Assembly (NCBI GenBank): GCA_001897435.1
Contig: MKSV01000007.1
Coordinates: forward strand, 62,001-126,000
Direction of reading: 5' to 3'
From: Acidobacteriales bacterium 59-55
Lineage (GTDB): Bacteria; Acidobacteriota; Terriglobia; Terriglobales; Acidobacteriaceae
DNA: 64,000 nucleotides
The number at the start of each line of letters is the position of its first letter. Position 1 is the first letter of the stretch. The position numbers were made by a program, and so were the translations under genes. The notes under the pieces are model-generated. The model had not been told where the DNA came from, did not search any database, and saw only the letters and a list, made by a program, of their open reading frames with translations. Of the stretch, positions 43,757-51,886 are shown piece by piece.

Positions 43757-43915
43757 GGGGTCTCCGAAAGATAGGTGGAGGCACTCCTCGTTCGCTGGTA
43801 CGGGTGCGAGGGTGCGAGTTCTTCTTGTGTGCTTTTTTTAGGAGAGCTGGTTCTTGCTTAGGCGCAACAACGACAGCTTGGTGGGGTGGTGGGACGCATG
43901 GCGGAGGGAGAGTCT

Positions 43916-44032
43916 GCATCCCACCCATCGCGATGAGACTGCGATGAATGGGGCACCCGGCTTGATGTGGTGGTGTGACGAGGGTTTACATTCCCCCCTT
44001 CGCGATAAGACTGCGAAGGATGGGACACCGGG
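43916..44032. repeat. Tandem pair of 45-base palindromic repeats
   Basis: Units 43916-43960 and 43988-44032 match closely (CATCCCACCC-type start, TCGCGATGAGACTGCGA palindromic core, ATGGGGCACCCGGC-type end). Each can fold around ATCGCGATGAGACTGCGAT. They relate to the GGTGCCCCATCC repeats at 17948 and 22734 in reverse orientation. They lie between the TonB receptor and the exporter gene. Confidence 0.8.
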
Positions 44033-44048
44033 CTAAAGAGAGGGCCGG

Positions 44049-45146
44049 TCATTTGGCGACCCCGTACTCGAAGCTCCAGTAGACGAGGCCGAGGGTGACG
44101 AGAGCGATGAAGATTTCGCCGAGGATGCCGACGATGAGAGGACGCCAGCCCTGGCCGACGAGGTCTTTGAGATTGGTGCGAAGGCCGACCCCGGCGAAGG
44201 CGGGAAGGAAGGCCCAACGGGAGAGATTGGAAAGGCTGGTGAGTTGACCGTGGGTGAAGAATCCGGAGGTGGCCAGAACGGAGATAGCCACGAAGCCGAG
44301 GACGAACTTGGGGAACTTCTGCCAGAGGAAGAGAGCCTTGTTTTCGACCACGGCTGCCTGCCCCTGGGCCGCCCAGTAGACGGCATAGCCGAGGACGACG
44401 AAGCCGAGGAAGGAGGAACGCGCGGTCTTGGCGAGGACGGCGAAGCGGCCGCCGACGTCGCCGTAGATGGCGCCGGTGACGGTGGCTTCGGCGGTGTTGT
44501 CGACGGCGAGGCCGGCCCAGATGCCGTAGGACTGCTGGCTCATGTGCAGGGCGTGGCCGATGGCGGGAAAGGTGAACAGCGCGATGGCCCCAAGGGTGAG
44601 GATGGAGGCCATGGCGGTGGAGGTGTCCTCTTCGCTGGAGTCGATGGCTCCCTGGGTGGCCATGATGGCGGTGACGCCGCAGACGCTGCTGCCGATCGAG
44701 AGCAGGCTGGTGAGCTTGGGCGGAAGCTTGAAGACGCGCCCGAGCAGTGTCATGACGGAGAGCGAGAGGATGAGTTCGATGGCGACCAGGCCGAGCGTCT
44801 TGCCGCCGATGTGGAAGAGATCCTGCATGAGGAAGCGGGCGCCGATGAGCACGATGCCCAGCTTGAGCCAAAGCTCGTAGGTGGCGACGCCGGGGCGGAA
44901 GATGCGGTTGACGCCGAAGGTGTTGCCGATGACGAGGCCGAGGATGATGGCCCAGAGCACGTATTCGATGTGGGGCAGAGGCCATCCGGGATGGCGTGTC
45001 TGCAAGAGTCCGGTGGTATGGGTGAGTAGCTTGCCCAATAGACCAACGCCGAAGAGCAACGCCATGCCGGGGATCGTCCTGACGAAGCGCGTGGCAGGGG
45101 AGGATACCGGACTGGCGGTCGGGTTGGGTAAGGTATGCGCGGACAT
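44049..45146 (-). CDS. YeiH-family putative sulfate/sulfonate exporter (UPF0324)
   Basis: A 365-residue membrane protein with about ten spans. Family motifs are PHIEYVLWAIILGLVIGN, the conserved SIGSSVCGVTAIMATQG, and AVDNTAEATVTGAIYG. The family is annotated as a putative sulfate exporter and some members are linked to export of sulfite or sulfate from cysteine or sulfonate breakdown. No good Shine-Dalgarno precedes the ATG, so translation may be coupled to the 59-codon gene ending 37 bases upstream. Transcription arrives through a cysteine-codon-rich leader and terminator, implying control by cysteine supply. Confidence 0.88.
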   Translation of the reverse strand: MSAHTLPNPTASPVSSPATRFVRTIPGMALLFGVGLLGKLLTHTTGLLQTRHPGWPLPHIEYVLWAIILGLVIGNTFGVNRIFRPGVATYELWLKLGIVLIGARFLMQDLFHIGGKTLGLVAIELILSLSVMTLLGRVFKLPPKLTSLLSIGSSVCGVTAIMATQGAIDSSEEDTSTAMASILTLGAIALFTFPAIGHALHMSQQSYGIWAGLAVDNTAEATVTGAIYGDVGGRFAVLAKTARSSFLGFVVLGYAVYWAAQGQAAVVENKALFLWQKFPKFVLGFVAISVLATSGFFTHGQLTSLSNLSRWAFLPAFAGVGLRTNLKDLVGQGWRPLIVGILGEIFIALVTLGLVYWSFEYGVAK

Positions 45147-45183
45147 TTTTTAGCGACTGGAGGCTGGAGGGCCGTGCTCTGGA

Positions 45184-45363
45184 TCAGAAGGGGATGGAAG
45201 GAAGAAGGTTGAAGCGGATGAGGATGGCGAGAGCGAGGGCGATGCTGACGGCGATCAGGTCCACGTTGATGGACAGACGATTCGCTGCCTCGGGTCTCGA
45301 TGGTATCTGCTCCTGGACATCCTGGAAGTTCTGAAGATCCTGGTGAATCTGGGGAGTTGCCAT
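45184..45363 (-). CDS. 59-residue membrane protein encoded ahead of the YeiH-family gene
   Basis: Translating 45363 down to 45184 gives MATPQIHQDLQNF..., a soluble N-terminus of about 33 residues with many Gln. One membrane helix follows (VDLIAVSIALALAILIRF) and the protein ends LLPSIPF. GGAGA lies 9 bases before the ATG. It is the first gene after the attenuator terminator and precedes the exporter gene by 37 bases. Its position suggests a small accessory or regulatory subunit of the exporter. I recognise no family. It was too short for ordinary gene thresholds. Confidence 0.72.
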   Translation of the reverse strand: MATPQIHQDLQNFQDVQEQIPSRPEAANRLSINVDLIAVSIALALAILIRFNLLPSIPF

Positions 45364-45387
45364 GGTGAAGTCTCCTGCATTTCGTTC

Positions 45388-45435
45388 GCAAAAAAGAAAA
45401 ACCCACGTATCGCGCTTGGCGCTGATACGTGGGTT
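45388..45435 (-). terminator. Attenuator terminator ahead of the exporter operon
   Basis: A perfect 12-bp stem, 45400-45411 with 45424-45435, extends through a bulge by a further GCGC/GCGC. On the minus strand it is followed by TTTCTTTTTT. It lies between the leader peptide and the first structural gene, so it must be bypassed for expression. Confidence 0.92.
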
Positions 45436-45445
45436 CCTGAGGTGT

Positions 45446-45482
45446 CTAAGCCTAGATTTCTAATCTTCTAGAGTTCGCTTAG
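45446..45482 (-). promoter_or_regulatory. Hairpin spanning the leader-peptide stop codon
   Basis: CTAAGC and GCTTAG (45477-45482 with 45446-45451) plus CTAGA/TCTAG (45467-45471 with 45452-45456) form a stem that includes the leader stop codon TAA (45479-45481). A ribosome at the stop would open it, so it can report translation progress. Confidence 0.65.
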
Positions 45483-45562
45483 GTGAGGAAAGATCCAACG
45501 CAGCAGCCGTCGCCCATACAACAGAGGCAACAGGTACAAGCTGCGATGTGCATCGATCCCAT
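45479..45562 (-). CDS. Cysteine-rich leader peptide (transcription attenuator)
   Basis: A frame of 27 codons from ATG 45562 (a second in-frame ATG is at 45553) contains the blocks CTCCLCC and GDGCC: seven Cys in 13 codons. A promoter ends 6 bases before ATG 45562 and there is no Shine-Dalgarno, so the message is probably leaderless. A hairpin covers the stop codon and a strong terminator follows, then the exporter genes. Cys-rich leaders with this logic are known in actinobacteria upstream of sulfur genes. When charged tRNA-Cys is scarce the ribosome should stall here. The regulatory direction is not proved. Confidence 0.82.
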   Translation of the reverse strand: MGSMHIAACTCCLCCMGDGCCVGSFLT

Positions 45563-45568
45563 GGATTG

Positions 45569-45597
45569 AGGATAGAGGGTTTGAAGCTCCTCGTCAA
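45569..45597 (-). promoter_or_regulatory. Promoter of the cysteine-leader/exporter operon
   Basis: TTGACG (45592-45597), exactly 17 bases, TATCCT (45569-45574) on the minus strand. The predicted start is at the A of ATG 45562. Confidence 0.75.
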
Positions 45598-45630
45598 GGA
45601 GCCCCCACCTCTATTTGGTCGACTTGAAGG

Positions 45631-47205
45631 CTAGTATGCGGTGAGCTTGACACGGATCATGGCGCCCTCCGGGGGCAGACGGAAGCCGAAGAACGTCTCG
45701 TCGCCATTGAGCAGGCGGGTTGTCTTCCATTGTCCATCGACAAACGTACCTTCTTCTACGCGAAGGAATTGAGCGTTTTGTGCTTTGCTTCCCGGGACGG
45801 GACGAAAGTCGGCGCGGGCATCGAAGCCGATGATGATGAATTCGTCGGGCGCCAGTTCGGCGACCAGCGCTCGGCCGCTCATATGGGGGGTCTGGGTGCC
45901 GAAGGTGCCGCCGTATTCGGGATGCGGGTTGCCGAACTGAATGAGAACGTCAAATTTTGAAGAGTGGATGAGGTGTTCCGTCAGGTATTGCTCTTCTACC
46001 GCGGCGTGCAGCTTGCCGGTTCCCTGCAGGGACGCGATGAGAGGAATGGCGGGTGTGAGCAGGCGAAAGTCGTCAGTGAGGGGCTGGGCGATGGGTTTTA
46101 CCTTGGCTCCGTCAAGAACCATGTCAAGGCCGAAGGGAGCGTAGCCGAGCGAATCGTAGTCGCCGAGGGCGTAGAAGATGTTGGAGGCGAAGCGCGGACC
46201 GCCGGTTTCGGGGACGAGGAGCGGGTTGTCGGGGCGGTGGTAGCCTGCGAGGATAGCGCGATAGTTCACGTAGTCGAGCAGGTAGTTGTCCGGCGCTACG
46301 GCATCGAGAGAGGGCGTCATCGCCTTCCAGAGATCGAGCATGTTGAGCGTGCCGCCGCCGCTGGGATAGGCCTCTCCGGGCTGCATGAAGTTCTTCTGCC
46401 GACGCAGCCAGACATTGGCGTAGAGGGGGAGAGGATATTCCTTTTTGCCTGCTTCGGCGACGGCGTTGACGTAGCGCGAGACATAATAGGCCGCGAACGT
46501 TTCATTGGCTTCGGGGCCGAAGACCTCTGCCCATGTGCCGGGCTTCTTATGCAGCGCCTGGAGGACCGGGGTGGGCACCGGGCCGGCGAACTTCGCTTCG
46601 GCGGCAGGGGAGTAGTCGCGGTCGGTAAAGAGCGAGCCGGACTCGTTCTCCACCTGCACCATGATGACGGTGTGCTGCTCGCCGTCCACTTCTTTGAGGT
46701 GCTTCATGAGAGCAGCAAAGGCAGTGCGGTCGGCGTTGAGATTGTTTTCGCTGAGCGGAGTGAGAACGCGAACCGGCAAGTGTCCCCGGTCAAGCATGTG
46801 CGGGAAGCGGACAGGGTCGGATTTTATCCAGTCCGGGGCGTAGTCCATGGTGCCGTTCTTCCAGGTGCCGAACCAGAGCATGACGAGATGGAGATTGTGA
46901 GCGCGAGCGGACTTGATGATCTGGTCGAAGGTATCGAAGTGAAACTCGCCTTCTTTGGGCTCAATGTCTTCCCAGTAGGCAGGAACTTCTACGGTATTGA
47001 GGCCGAGGGCCGTGGCTCCGGGCAGCAGGGATTCGAACTGCGCCGGCCAACCGCTGGAGTTGCCGACCTGGGCGCCCAGGACGATGTAGGGTTTGCCGTC
47101 AACCATGAGAGTGTACTTGTCTGCATGGCGGACGATTTGCGGCATAGTGGCGGCGCCGGCGCTGGCGGCGAGAAGAAGAGTGGTGAGCAGGATCGGTATC
47201 TTCAT
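45631..47205 (-). CDS. Secreted beta-galactosidase-like glycoside hydrolase (GH35/GH42-type with DUF5597)
   Basis: A 524-residue product. A signal peptide (to ASAGA, about 18) precedes a TIM barrel with GLNTVEVPAYWEDIEPKEGEF and LVMLWFGTWKNG. The acid/base Glu is probably in VQVENESGS and the nucleophile in VPETGGPRF. The C-terminal ~150 residues fit the DUF5597 domain that accompanies these enzymes. It should remove terminal beta-galactose from plant polysaccharides. ATG 47205 begins the signal peptide; the longer upstream frame is leader sequence. The upstream leader holds two hairpins. Confidence 0.85.
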   Translation of the reverse strand: MKIPILLTTLLLAASAGAATMPQIVRHADKYTLMVDGKPYIVLGAQVGNSSGWPAQFESLLPGATALGLNTVEVPAYWEDIEPKEGEFHFDTFDQIIKSARAHNLHLVMLWFGTWKNGTMDYAPDWIKSDPVRFPHMLDRGHLPVRVLTPLSENNLNADRTAFAALMKHLKEVDGEQHTVIMVQVENESGSLFTDRDYSPAAEAKFAGPVPTPVLQALHKKPGTWAEVFGPEANETFAAYYVSRYVNAVAEAGKKEYPLPLYANVWLRRQKNFMQPGEAYPSGGGTLNMLDLWKAMTPSLDAVAPDNYLLDYVNYRAILAGYHRPDNPLLVPETGGPRFASNIFYALGDYDSLGYAPFGLDMVLDGAKVKPIAQPLTDDFRLLTPAIPLIASLQGTGKLHAAVEEQYLTEHLIHSSKFDVLIQFGNPHPEYGGTFGTQTPHMSGRALVAELAPDEFIIIGFDARADFRPVPGSKAQNAQFLRVEEGTFVDGQWKTTRLLNGDETFFGFRLPPEGAMIRVKLTAY

Positions 47206-47316
47206 TGGGGTCCGAATCTCGTTTTTATGGGATATGAAAACAGTTACATTTTGTCTGGCGCGAAGGTTAATGCAGGATCGAGGCAGATGCAAGCGCGGAG
47301 AAAATTCAATAGACGG

Positions 47317-47369
47317 AGGGGGTTTAAAAGGGGAAACCCACGCAGCGCGGTGGGGGCTGTTGCGTGGGT
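47317..47369 (-). terminator. Terminator-like hairpin inside the GH35-type gene leader
   Basis: ACCCACGCA (47336-47344) pairs with TGCGTGGGT (47361-47369); the minus-strand tail reads TTCCCCTTTTAAA. Because a promoter lies further upstream at 47444-47472, it sits within the 5' leader and could act as an attenuator. Confidence 0.5.
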
Positions 47370-47382
47370 ATTCCTGTAAAGC

Positions 47383-47404
47383 AACGAAGTGGGTGGACTT
47401 CGTT
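47383..47404 (-). other. Stable hairpin in the GH35-type gene leader
   Basis: AACGAAGT and ACTTCGTT form a perfect 8-bp stem with a 6-base loop, just upstream of the terminator-like hairpin. Confidence 0.5.
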
Positions 47405-47443
47405 ATGACTGACTCGACCCGAAGGGAGTCTTGCCACTTCTTT

Positions 47444-47472
47444 AGGGTAAGGCGAAAGGGTAGCCGCGTCAA
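47444..47472 (-). promoter_or_regulatory. Candidate promoter of the GH35-type gene
   Basis: TTGACG (47467-47472), 17 bases, TACCCT (47444-47449) on the minus strand. It is the same -35 as the cysteine-leader promoter. It implies an mRNA leader of more than 200 bases. Confidence 0.5.
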
Positions 47473-47551
47473 GGAAGATTTGGAATGGAGGGAAGTGGCT
47501 GATTTTATTCGGAATTATTCCCGGATGGGTTGTCCCCGGCGCGGACCGGAA

Positions 47552-47589
47552 CGGATTCCCCGGACTGGAGATTCGGGCCGGGGAATCCG
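47552..47589 (-). other. Strong hairpin after pckG
   Basis: CGGATTCCCCGG and CCGGGGAATCCG form a perfect 12-bp stem 18 bases after the stop codon. There is no U-run, so it is a possible 3'-end stabiliser or factor-assisted terminator. Confidence 0.5.
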
Positions 47590-47606
47590 CGTATGGAGGG
47601 GGCGTG

Positions 47607-49427
47607 TCAGAGGCGGCAGATGAGCAGTTCGCGCTCGTAGATCATCTCCGGGGGGAGATGATCGTGTAGCAGAAGGAAGAGCTCTTCGTGGTCCATGACC
47701 TCGTGCCTCCATTGCTTGCGGTCGACCTTCTGAAGTTCGTCGTAGGTCTCGCGGGGAAAGTCGAGGCCAGTCCAGTCGATGTCGTCGTAGTGAGGCGTCC
47801 AGCCGATGGGAGTCTCCTTGCCCAGGGCGCGGCCGTGAGCGCGGTCGACGATCCAGCGGAGGACGCGCATGTTCTCGCTGAAGCCGGGCCAGAGGAACTT
47901 GCCGTCGGCGTCCTTGCGGAACCAGTTGACGTGGAAGATGCGCGGGGTAGTTGAGAGGCTGCGCTGCATGCGCAGCCAGTGACGGAAGTAGTCGCCCATG
48001 TGGTAGCCGCAGAAGGGCAGCATGGCCATGGGATCGCGGCGGACCTTGCCGGTGGCTCCGGCGGCGGCGGCGGTGGTCTCCGAGCCCATGGTGGCCCCAA
48101 TGTAGACGCCCGCGGACCAGTTGAAGGCCTGGTAGACGAGCGGCATGGTGGTGGCGCGGCGGCCTCCGAAGACGATGGCGGAGATGGGGACGCCGTCCGG
48201 AGCTTCCCAATCGGGGTCGATGGTGGGGCACTGGCTGGCCGGGGCGGTGAAGCGTCCGTTGGGATGGGCGGCGGGCTGGCCAGTCTTTTTGCCGATGGCC
48301 GGGGTCCACTTGTTGCCGCGCCAGTCGAGGCACTCGGCGGGGGGCTTGTCGGTCATGCCCTCCCACCAGACGCCGCCCTCGGGGGTGAGCGCGACGTTGG
48401 TGAAGATAGTGTTTCTGGCCAGCGTCGCCATGGCGTTGGGGTTGGTTTTGACACTGGTTCCCGGAGCGACGCCGAAGAAGCCGGCCTCGGGATTGATGGC
48501 GCGAAGCTGACCGCTGGCGTCAGGCTTAATCCATGCGATGTCGTCGCCGATGGTCCAGACCTTCCAGCCGTCGAAGCCCCTGGGCGGAATCATCATGGCA
48601 AAGTTGGTCTTGCCGCAAGCGGAGGGAAAGGCGGCGGCGACGTAGGTCTTCTCGTGGGTGGGAGATTCGACGCCGAGGATGAGCATGTGCTCGGCCATCC
48701 AACCTTCGTCGCGGGCGATGTTGGAGGCGATGCGCAGGGCGAAGCACTTTTTGCCGAGCAGGGCGTTGCCGCCGTAGCCGGAGCCGTAGGACCAGATCTC
48801 GCGGGTCTCGGGAAAGTGGACGATGTATTTGGTGTCGTTGCAGGGCCAGGGAACGTCCTTCTCTCCCGGCGCGAGAGGAGCGCCAACGGAATGCAGGCAG
48901 GGGACGACGCGCTTGATGTCCTTATCGATCTCGGCGAAGACGGGAGCGCCGATGCGGGCCATGATGCGCATGTTGACGACGGCATAGGCGGAGTCGGTGA
49001 GTTGGACGCCGATCTGCGACATGGGTGAGCCGACCGGTCCCATGCTGAAGGGCATGACGTACATGGTGCGGCCCTTCATGCTGCCTCGGAAGACCTGCTT
49101 GAGCTTGCGGCGCATGGTGAAGGGATCTTCCCAGTTGTTGGTGGGGCCGGCATTGTCTTTGGAGAGGGAGCAGATGAAGGTGCGGTCCTCGACTCTTGCC
49201 ACATCGTTGGGAGCCGAGCGCGCGTAGAAGCAGCCGGGCCAGAGCTTTTCGTTGAGCGGAAAGAAGGTTCCGGCTTCGACGAGGGTGTCGCAGAGCCGCT
49301 CGTACTCTTTCTGGGAGCCGTCGATCCAATGGATGTGATCCGGCTGGGTGAGGTCGGCCATCTTTTCGACCCAGCGGATGAGGTGCTTGTTGGTGGTGAG
49401 CGGAGTGGCGGCGGGGATGGTCTTCAT
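47607..49427 (-). CDS. pckG: Phosphoenolpyruvate carboxykinase (GTP)
   Basis: About 606 residues, the size of GTP-type PEPCK. The P-loop/kinase-1 segment with reactive Cys is [16 protein letters not shown]. The kinase-2 region is [14 protein letters not shown]; guanine-site and metal residues lie in [14 protein letters not shown] and [10 protein letters not shown]. It converts oxaloacetate plus GTP to PEP for gluconeogenesis. Two starts are possible: ATG 49427 with AAAGGAG 11 bases upstream, or GTG 49463 with a weak site. With sucA and pyk it covers the PEP-pyruvate-TCA node. Confidence 0.95.
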   Translation of the reverse strand: MKTIPAATPLTTNKHLIRWVEKMADLTQPDHIHWIDGSQKEYERLCDTLVEAGTFFPLNEKLWPGCFYARSAPNDVARVEDRTFICSLSKDNAGPTNNWEDPFTMRRKLKQVFRGSMKGRTMYVMPFSMGPVGSPMSQIGVQLTDSAYAVVNMRIMARIGAPVFAEIDKDIKRVVPCLHSVGAPLAPGEKDVPWPCNDTKYIVHFPETREIWSYGSGYGGNALLGKKCFALRIASNIARDEGWMAEHMLILGVESPTHEKTYVAAAFPSACGKTNFAMMIPPRGFDGWKVWTIGDDIAWIKPDASGQLRAINPEAGFFGVAPGTSVKTNPNAMATLARNTIFTNVALTPEGGVWWEGMTDKPPAECLDWRGNKWTPAIGKKTGQPAAHPNGRFTAPASQCPTIDPDWEAPDGVPISAIVFGGRRATTMPLVYQAFNWSAGVYIGATMGSETTAAAAGATGKVRRDPMAMLPFCGYHMGDYFRHWLRMQRSLSTTPRIFHVNWFRKDADGKFLWPGFSENMRVLRWIVDRAHGRALGKETPIGWTPHYDDIDWTGLDFPRETYDELQKVDRKQWRHEVMDHEELFLLLHDHLPPEMIYERELLICRL

Positions 49428-49543
49428 AGGCGCGGGGGCTCCTTTGGAGTACCCATGGTTCACCTATTGAAGTAGGGGTGTCAATGTCTATCGCACAAAT
49501 GTTCGTTTATCGAACTGTAATGCTGCGCGGCTTCGGTCGCGTG

Positions 49544-50596
49544 TCAAGAGGAGATGGCTTCGTCGACGGGGTTGGCGCGGGCGCGCCAGAAGTCGAGCAG
49601 TGTGTCGGCGACGGTGAAGACGACGGGCCCCAGGATGATGCCGGGAATGCCGAAGGCGGCGATGCCGCCGAGGATGGAGAGCAGGATGGCGGCGGTATGA
49701 GCGCGCAGGCGGGTGCCGACCAGGATGGGGTAGAGGAAGTTGTCGATGGTGCTGACGATAACGCCTCCCCAGACGGCGAGCAGCGCGGCCTTGCCCCAGT
49801 GGCCGGAGAGCCCAAGGTAGATGGCGATGGGGACCCAGACGAGGAAGGAGCCGAAGGCGGGAATCATTGCGACGGCGACGGTAGTGAAGCCCCACAGGAC
49901 GGCACCGGGCACGCCGAGAACCCAGAAGGCGAGGCCGGCGAGGATGCCCTGCACCGCGGCGATGACCATACGGCCGAGGGCGGTGGCGTAGATGGTGTCG
50001 CCGACTTTGTGGAGGAGATCGGCGGTCTCGTCGTCGCGGAGCGGAAGGACGGAGCGGAGGTAGGAGAGTATAAGCTCGCGGTCGCGGAAAAAGAAGAAGA
50101 GCAGGAAGAGCATGACCACAATCTGCGTGATGACCCGGAAGGAGTTTCCGAGCAGGCCGGCGACCTTGCTGCCGAGATAACTGCCGACGGTCTGGGTAGC
50201 GTGATTGAGGTCGATGGAGTCGGTGATGGACTCGACTCGCGCGGCGATGGCGGGATGACTGCCGAGGAATTCGCTGAACTTCTGCTGGTTGCCGTCGTCG
50301 CGCATGGCGTGGACGGCCGCGACGACCTGCTGACCGAGGTCCTGCGCAAGGAAGAAGCTGGGGATGATGACGGCGAGGATGACGAGGATGAGGCCAACTG
50401 TGGCACAGACGTTGCCGTTGCGAATCTTTGAGGCCAGCCAGTCATAGGGGTGCACGGTGATGACGGCCAGAACAGTGGCTCCGAGGATGGCCGTCAGGAA
50501 GGGGCGAAGGACGAAGGCGCAGGCGACCACGGCGCTGAACGTCAGAAGAAAGAGGGCGATTTGCTTCCAGGGTGTTTCCTTGCGGCTGGCTGGCAT
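49544..50596 (-). CDS. AI-2E family transporter (PerM/YdiK type)
   Basis: A 350-residue protein with about eight hydrophobic segments in the PF01594 arrangement. Two N-terminal spans, a long soluble region (about 85-150), then the conserved block ALGRMVIAAVQGILAGLAFWVLGVPGAVLWGF, a span around AMIPAFGSFLVWVPIAIYL, and DNFLYPILVG. The family is named for autoinducer-2 export, but many members have other or unknown roles, including ion antiport. No luxS is present, so the substrate is open. Confidence 0.88.
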   Translation of the reverse strand: MPASRKETPWKQIALFLLTFSAVVACAFVLRPFLTAILGATVLAVITVHPYDWLASKIRNGNVCATVGLILVILAVIIPSFFLAQDLGQQVVAAVHAMRDDGNQQKFSEFLGSHPAIAARVESITDSIDLNHATQTVGSYLGSKVAGLLGNSFRVITQIVVMLFLLFFFFRDRELILSYLRSVLPLRDDETADLLHKVGDTIYATALGRMVIAAVQGILAGLAFWVLGVPGAVLWGFTTVAVAMIPAFGSFLVWVPIAIYLGLSGHWGKAALLAVWGGVIVSTIDNFLYPILVGTRLRAHTAAILLSILGGIAAFGIPGIILGPVVFTVADTLLDFWRARANPVDEAISS

Positions 50597-50702
50597 TGGG
50601 CTTCTGCTCCGTGGGACGGCGGCGTAAGTGGATCACAAGTAGGATGCGAGCGCGCTTGCCTTGAACGAATTGGTCCGAGCGAATTGAGCTGCGCTGAACC
50701 GC

Positions 50703-51806
50703 TTAAGGCGCGGTGACGACTCCGACGGCAGAGTCGGCGCAGCCGTAGTAGAGGAACCATTTGTCGTGGAAACGGACAAGGCCTTCGGCGAAGGTGGTTC
50801 CGGCGACGTATTGTCCGGTCTTTTCGTAAGGCTTTTCGGGCTTGAGCACGGGGGCTTCGGTGCGGGTGATGAGGTGGGCGGGATCTTTCGCGTCAAAGAG
50901 GGCTTCGCCCGCGGCGTAGGCGTTGGCTCCCAGAGCTGGGTCGCCGTGGGCAGGATCATTTTTTCCGTTATAGAGGACGACGATGCCGGCAGAGGTCAGC
51001 ACGGGGGGTGGGCCGGTCTCGGGGAAGCCGCTGTCGAAGTGGCCGGGCCGCCGGGTGAGGACTTCGATGGGAGCGCCGGTTGCGTTCTCGACGGGGGTCC
51101 AGTGGATGAGGTCGGGGGACGTGGCGAGATGGATGGCGCCCTCGCCCCAGTACATCCAGTACTTGCCGTTGATGCGGGCGGCGACGAGGCGGTCGCCTGC
51201 GAGGCGGGTGACGATTCCGCCGGACTTGTACTTCAGGGCGTCGTACTTTCCGTTCGCGGCTCCGAGGAAGGCGGGGCCGTATTTGGTCCAGTGTTGGAGA
51301 TCCTTCGAGGTGGCGATGCCGATGGAGTAAGTGACGCGGTTCCACTGGGTATAGGTGAGGACGTAGGTGCCGTCCTCGCTCTGGACGAGGCGCGGATCTT
51401 CGACGCCTCCGGGCCACTCGCGGGACTTCTGCGCGTCATTGGCGGGATAGAAGACCGGCTCGGGGAGGCGGGTGAAGTGGATGCCGTCGTCGCTGGAGGC
51501 GAGGCCGAGGCGCGAGGTGTGCAGGCCGATCTGCATGGCGCCGGTGTCGTCTTCGGCGCGGTAGAGAACGATGATTTTTCCGTCGCGGACGATGGCGGCG
51601 GGGTTGAAGGTGTGGAGCGCCTCCCAGTGGACCGGGGCCTTGCGGATGGGGTCGTTGAAGAGGGTGGCTTTGTCGGGGGAGATGACGGGGCCGCCGGTGG
51701 GACGGGTGAAGGGGCCGATCTGCCAGTGCGCTGGCCGGGCTGCTCCAAGCAAGGTGAGGAGCGCAAGAATGCCGCCGATTTTGAGGACTCGCTGACGGTT
51801 CGTCAT
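50703..51806 (-). CDS. Secreted GH130-like glycosidase/phosphorylase
   Basis: A 367-residue product with a signal peptide (to GAARPA, about 25). Five-bladed beta-propeller features of the GH130/GH43-like group follow: ALHTFNPAAIVRDGKIIVLYRAED, WPGGVEDPRLV and WFLYYGCADSAVGV. GH130 enzymes act on beta-mannosides, usually by phosphorolysis; exported members may be hydrolases instead. The VEDPR aspartate is the likely catalytic residue. It is divergent from the DUF2235 gene across only 80 bases. Confidence 0.82.
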   Translation of the reverse strand: MTNRQRVLKIGGILALLTLLGAARPAHWQIGPFTRPTGGPVISPDKATLFNDPIRKAPVHWEALHTFNPAAIVRDGKIIVLYRAEDDTGAMQIGLHTSRLGLASSDDGIHFTRLPEPVFYPANDAQKSREWPGGVEDPRLVQSEDGTYVLTYTQWNRVTYSIGIATSKDLQHWTKYGPAFLGAANGKYDALKYKSGGIVTRLAGDRLVAARINGKYWMYWGEGAIHLATSPDLIHWTPVENATGAPIEVLTRRPGHFDSGFPETGPPPVLTSAGIVVLYNGKNDPAHGDPALGANAYAAGEALFDAKDPAHLITRTEAPVLKPEKPYEKTGQYVAGTTFAEGLVRFHDKWFLYYGCADSAVGVVTAP

Positions 51807-51886
51807 AGTGCAGTTACTTTATCTCAATTTGTATCCGTAGCGGGGTAAGATGGTGCTGCCGAATCCACTCATGCAAGGAGAGCGCG

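Noticed and set aside
43916..44032. CRISPR-like array
   Set aside because: Only two 45-base units with a single 27-base spacer, palindromic and related to dispersed intergenic repeats; no cas genes in the window.
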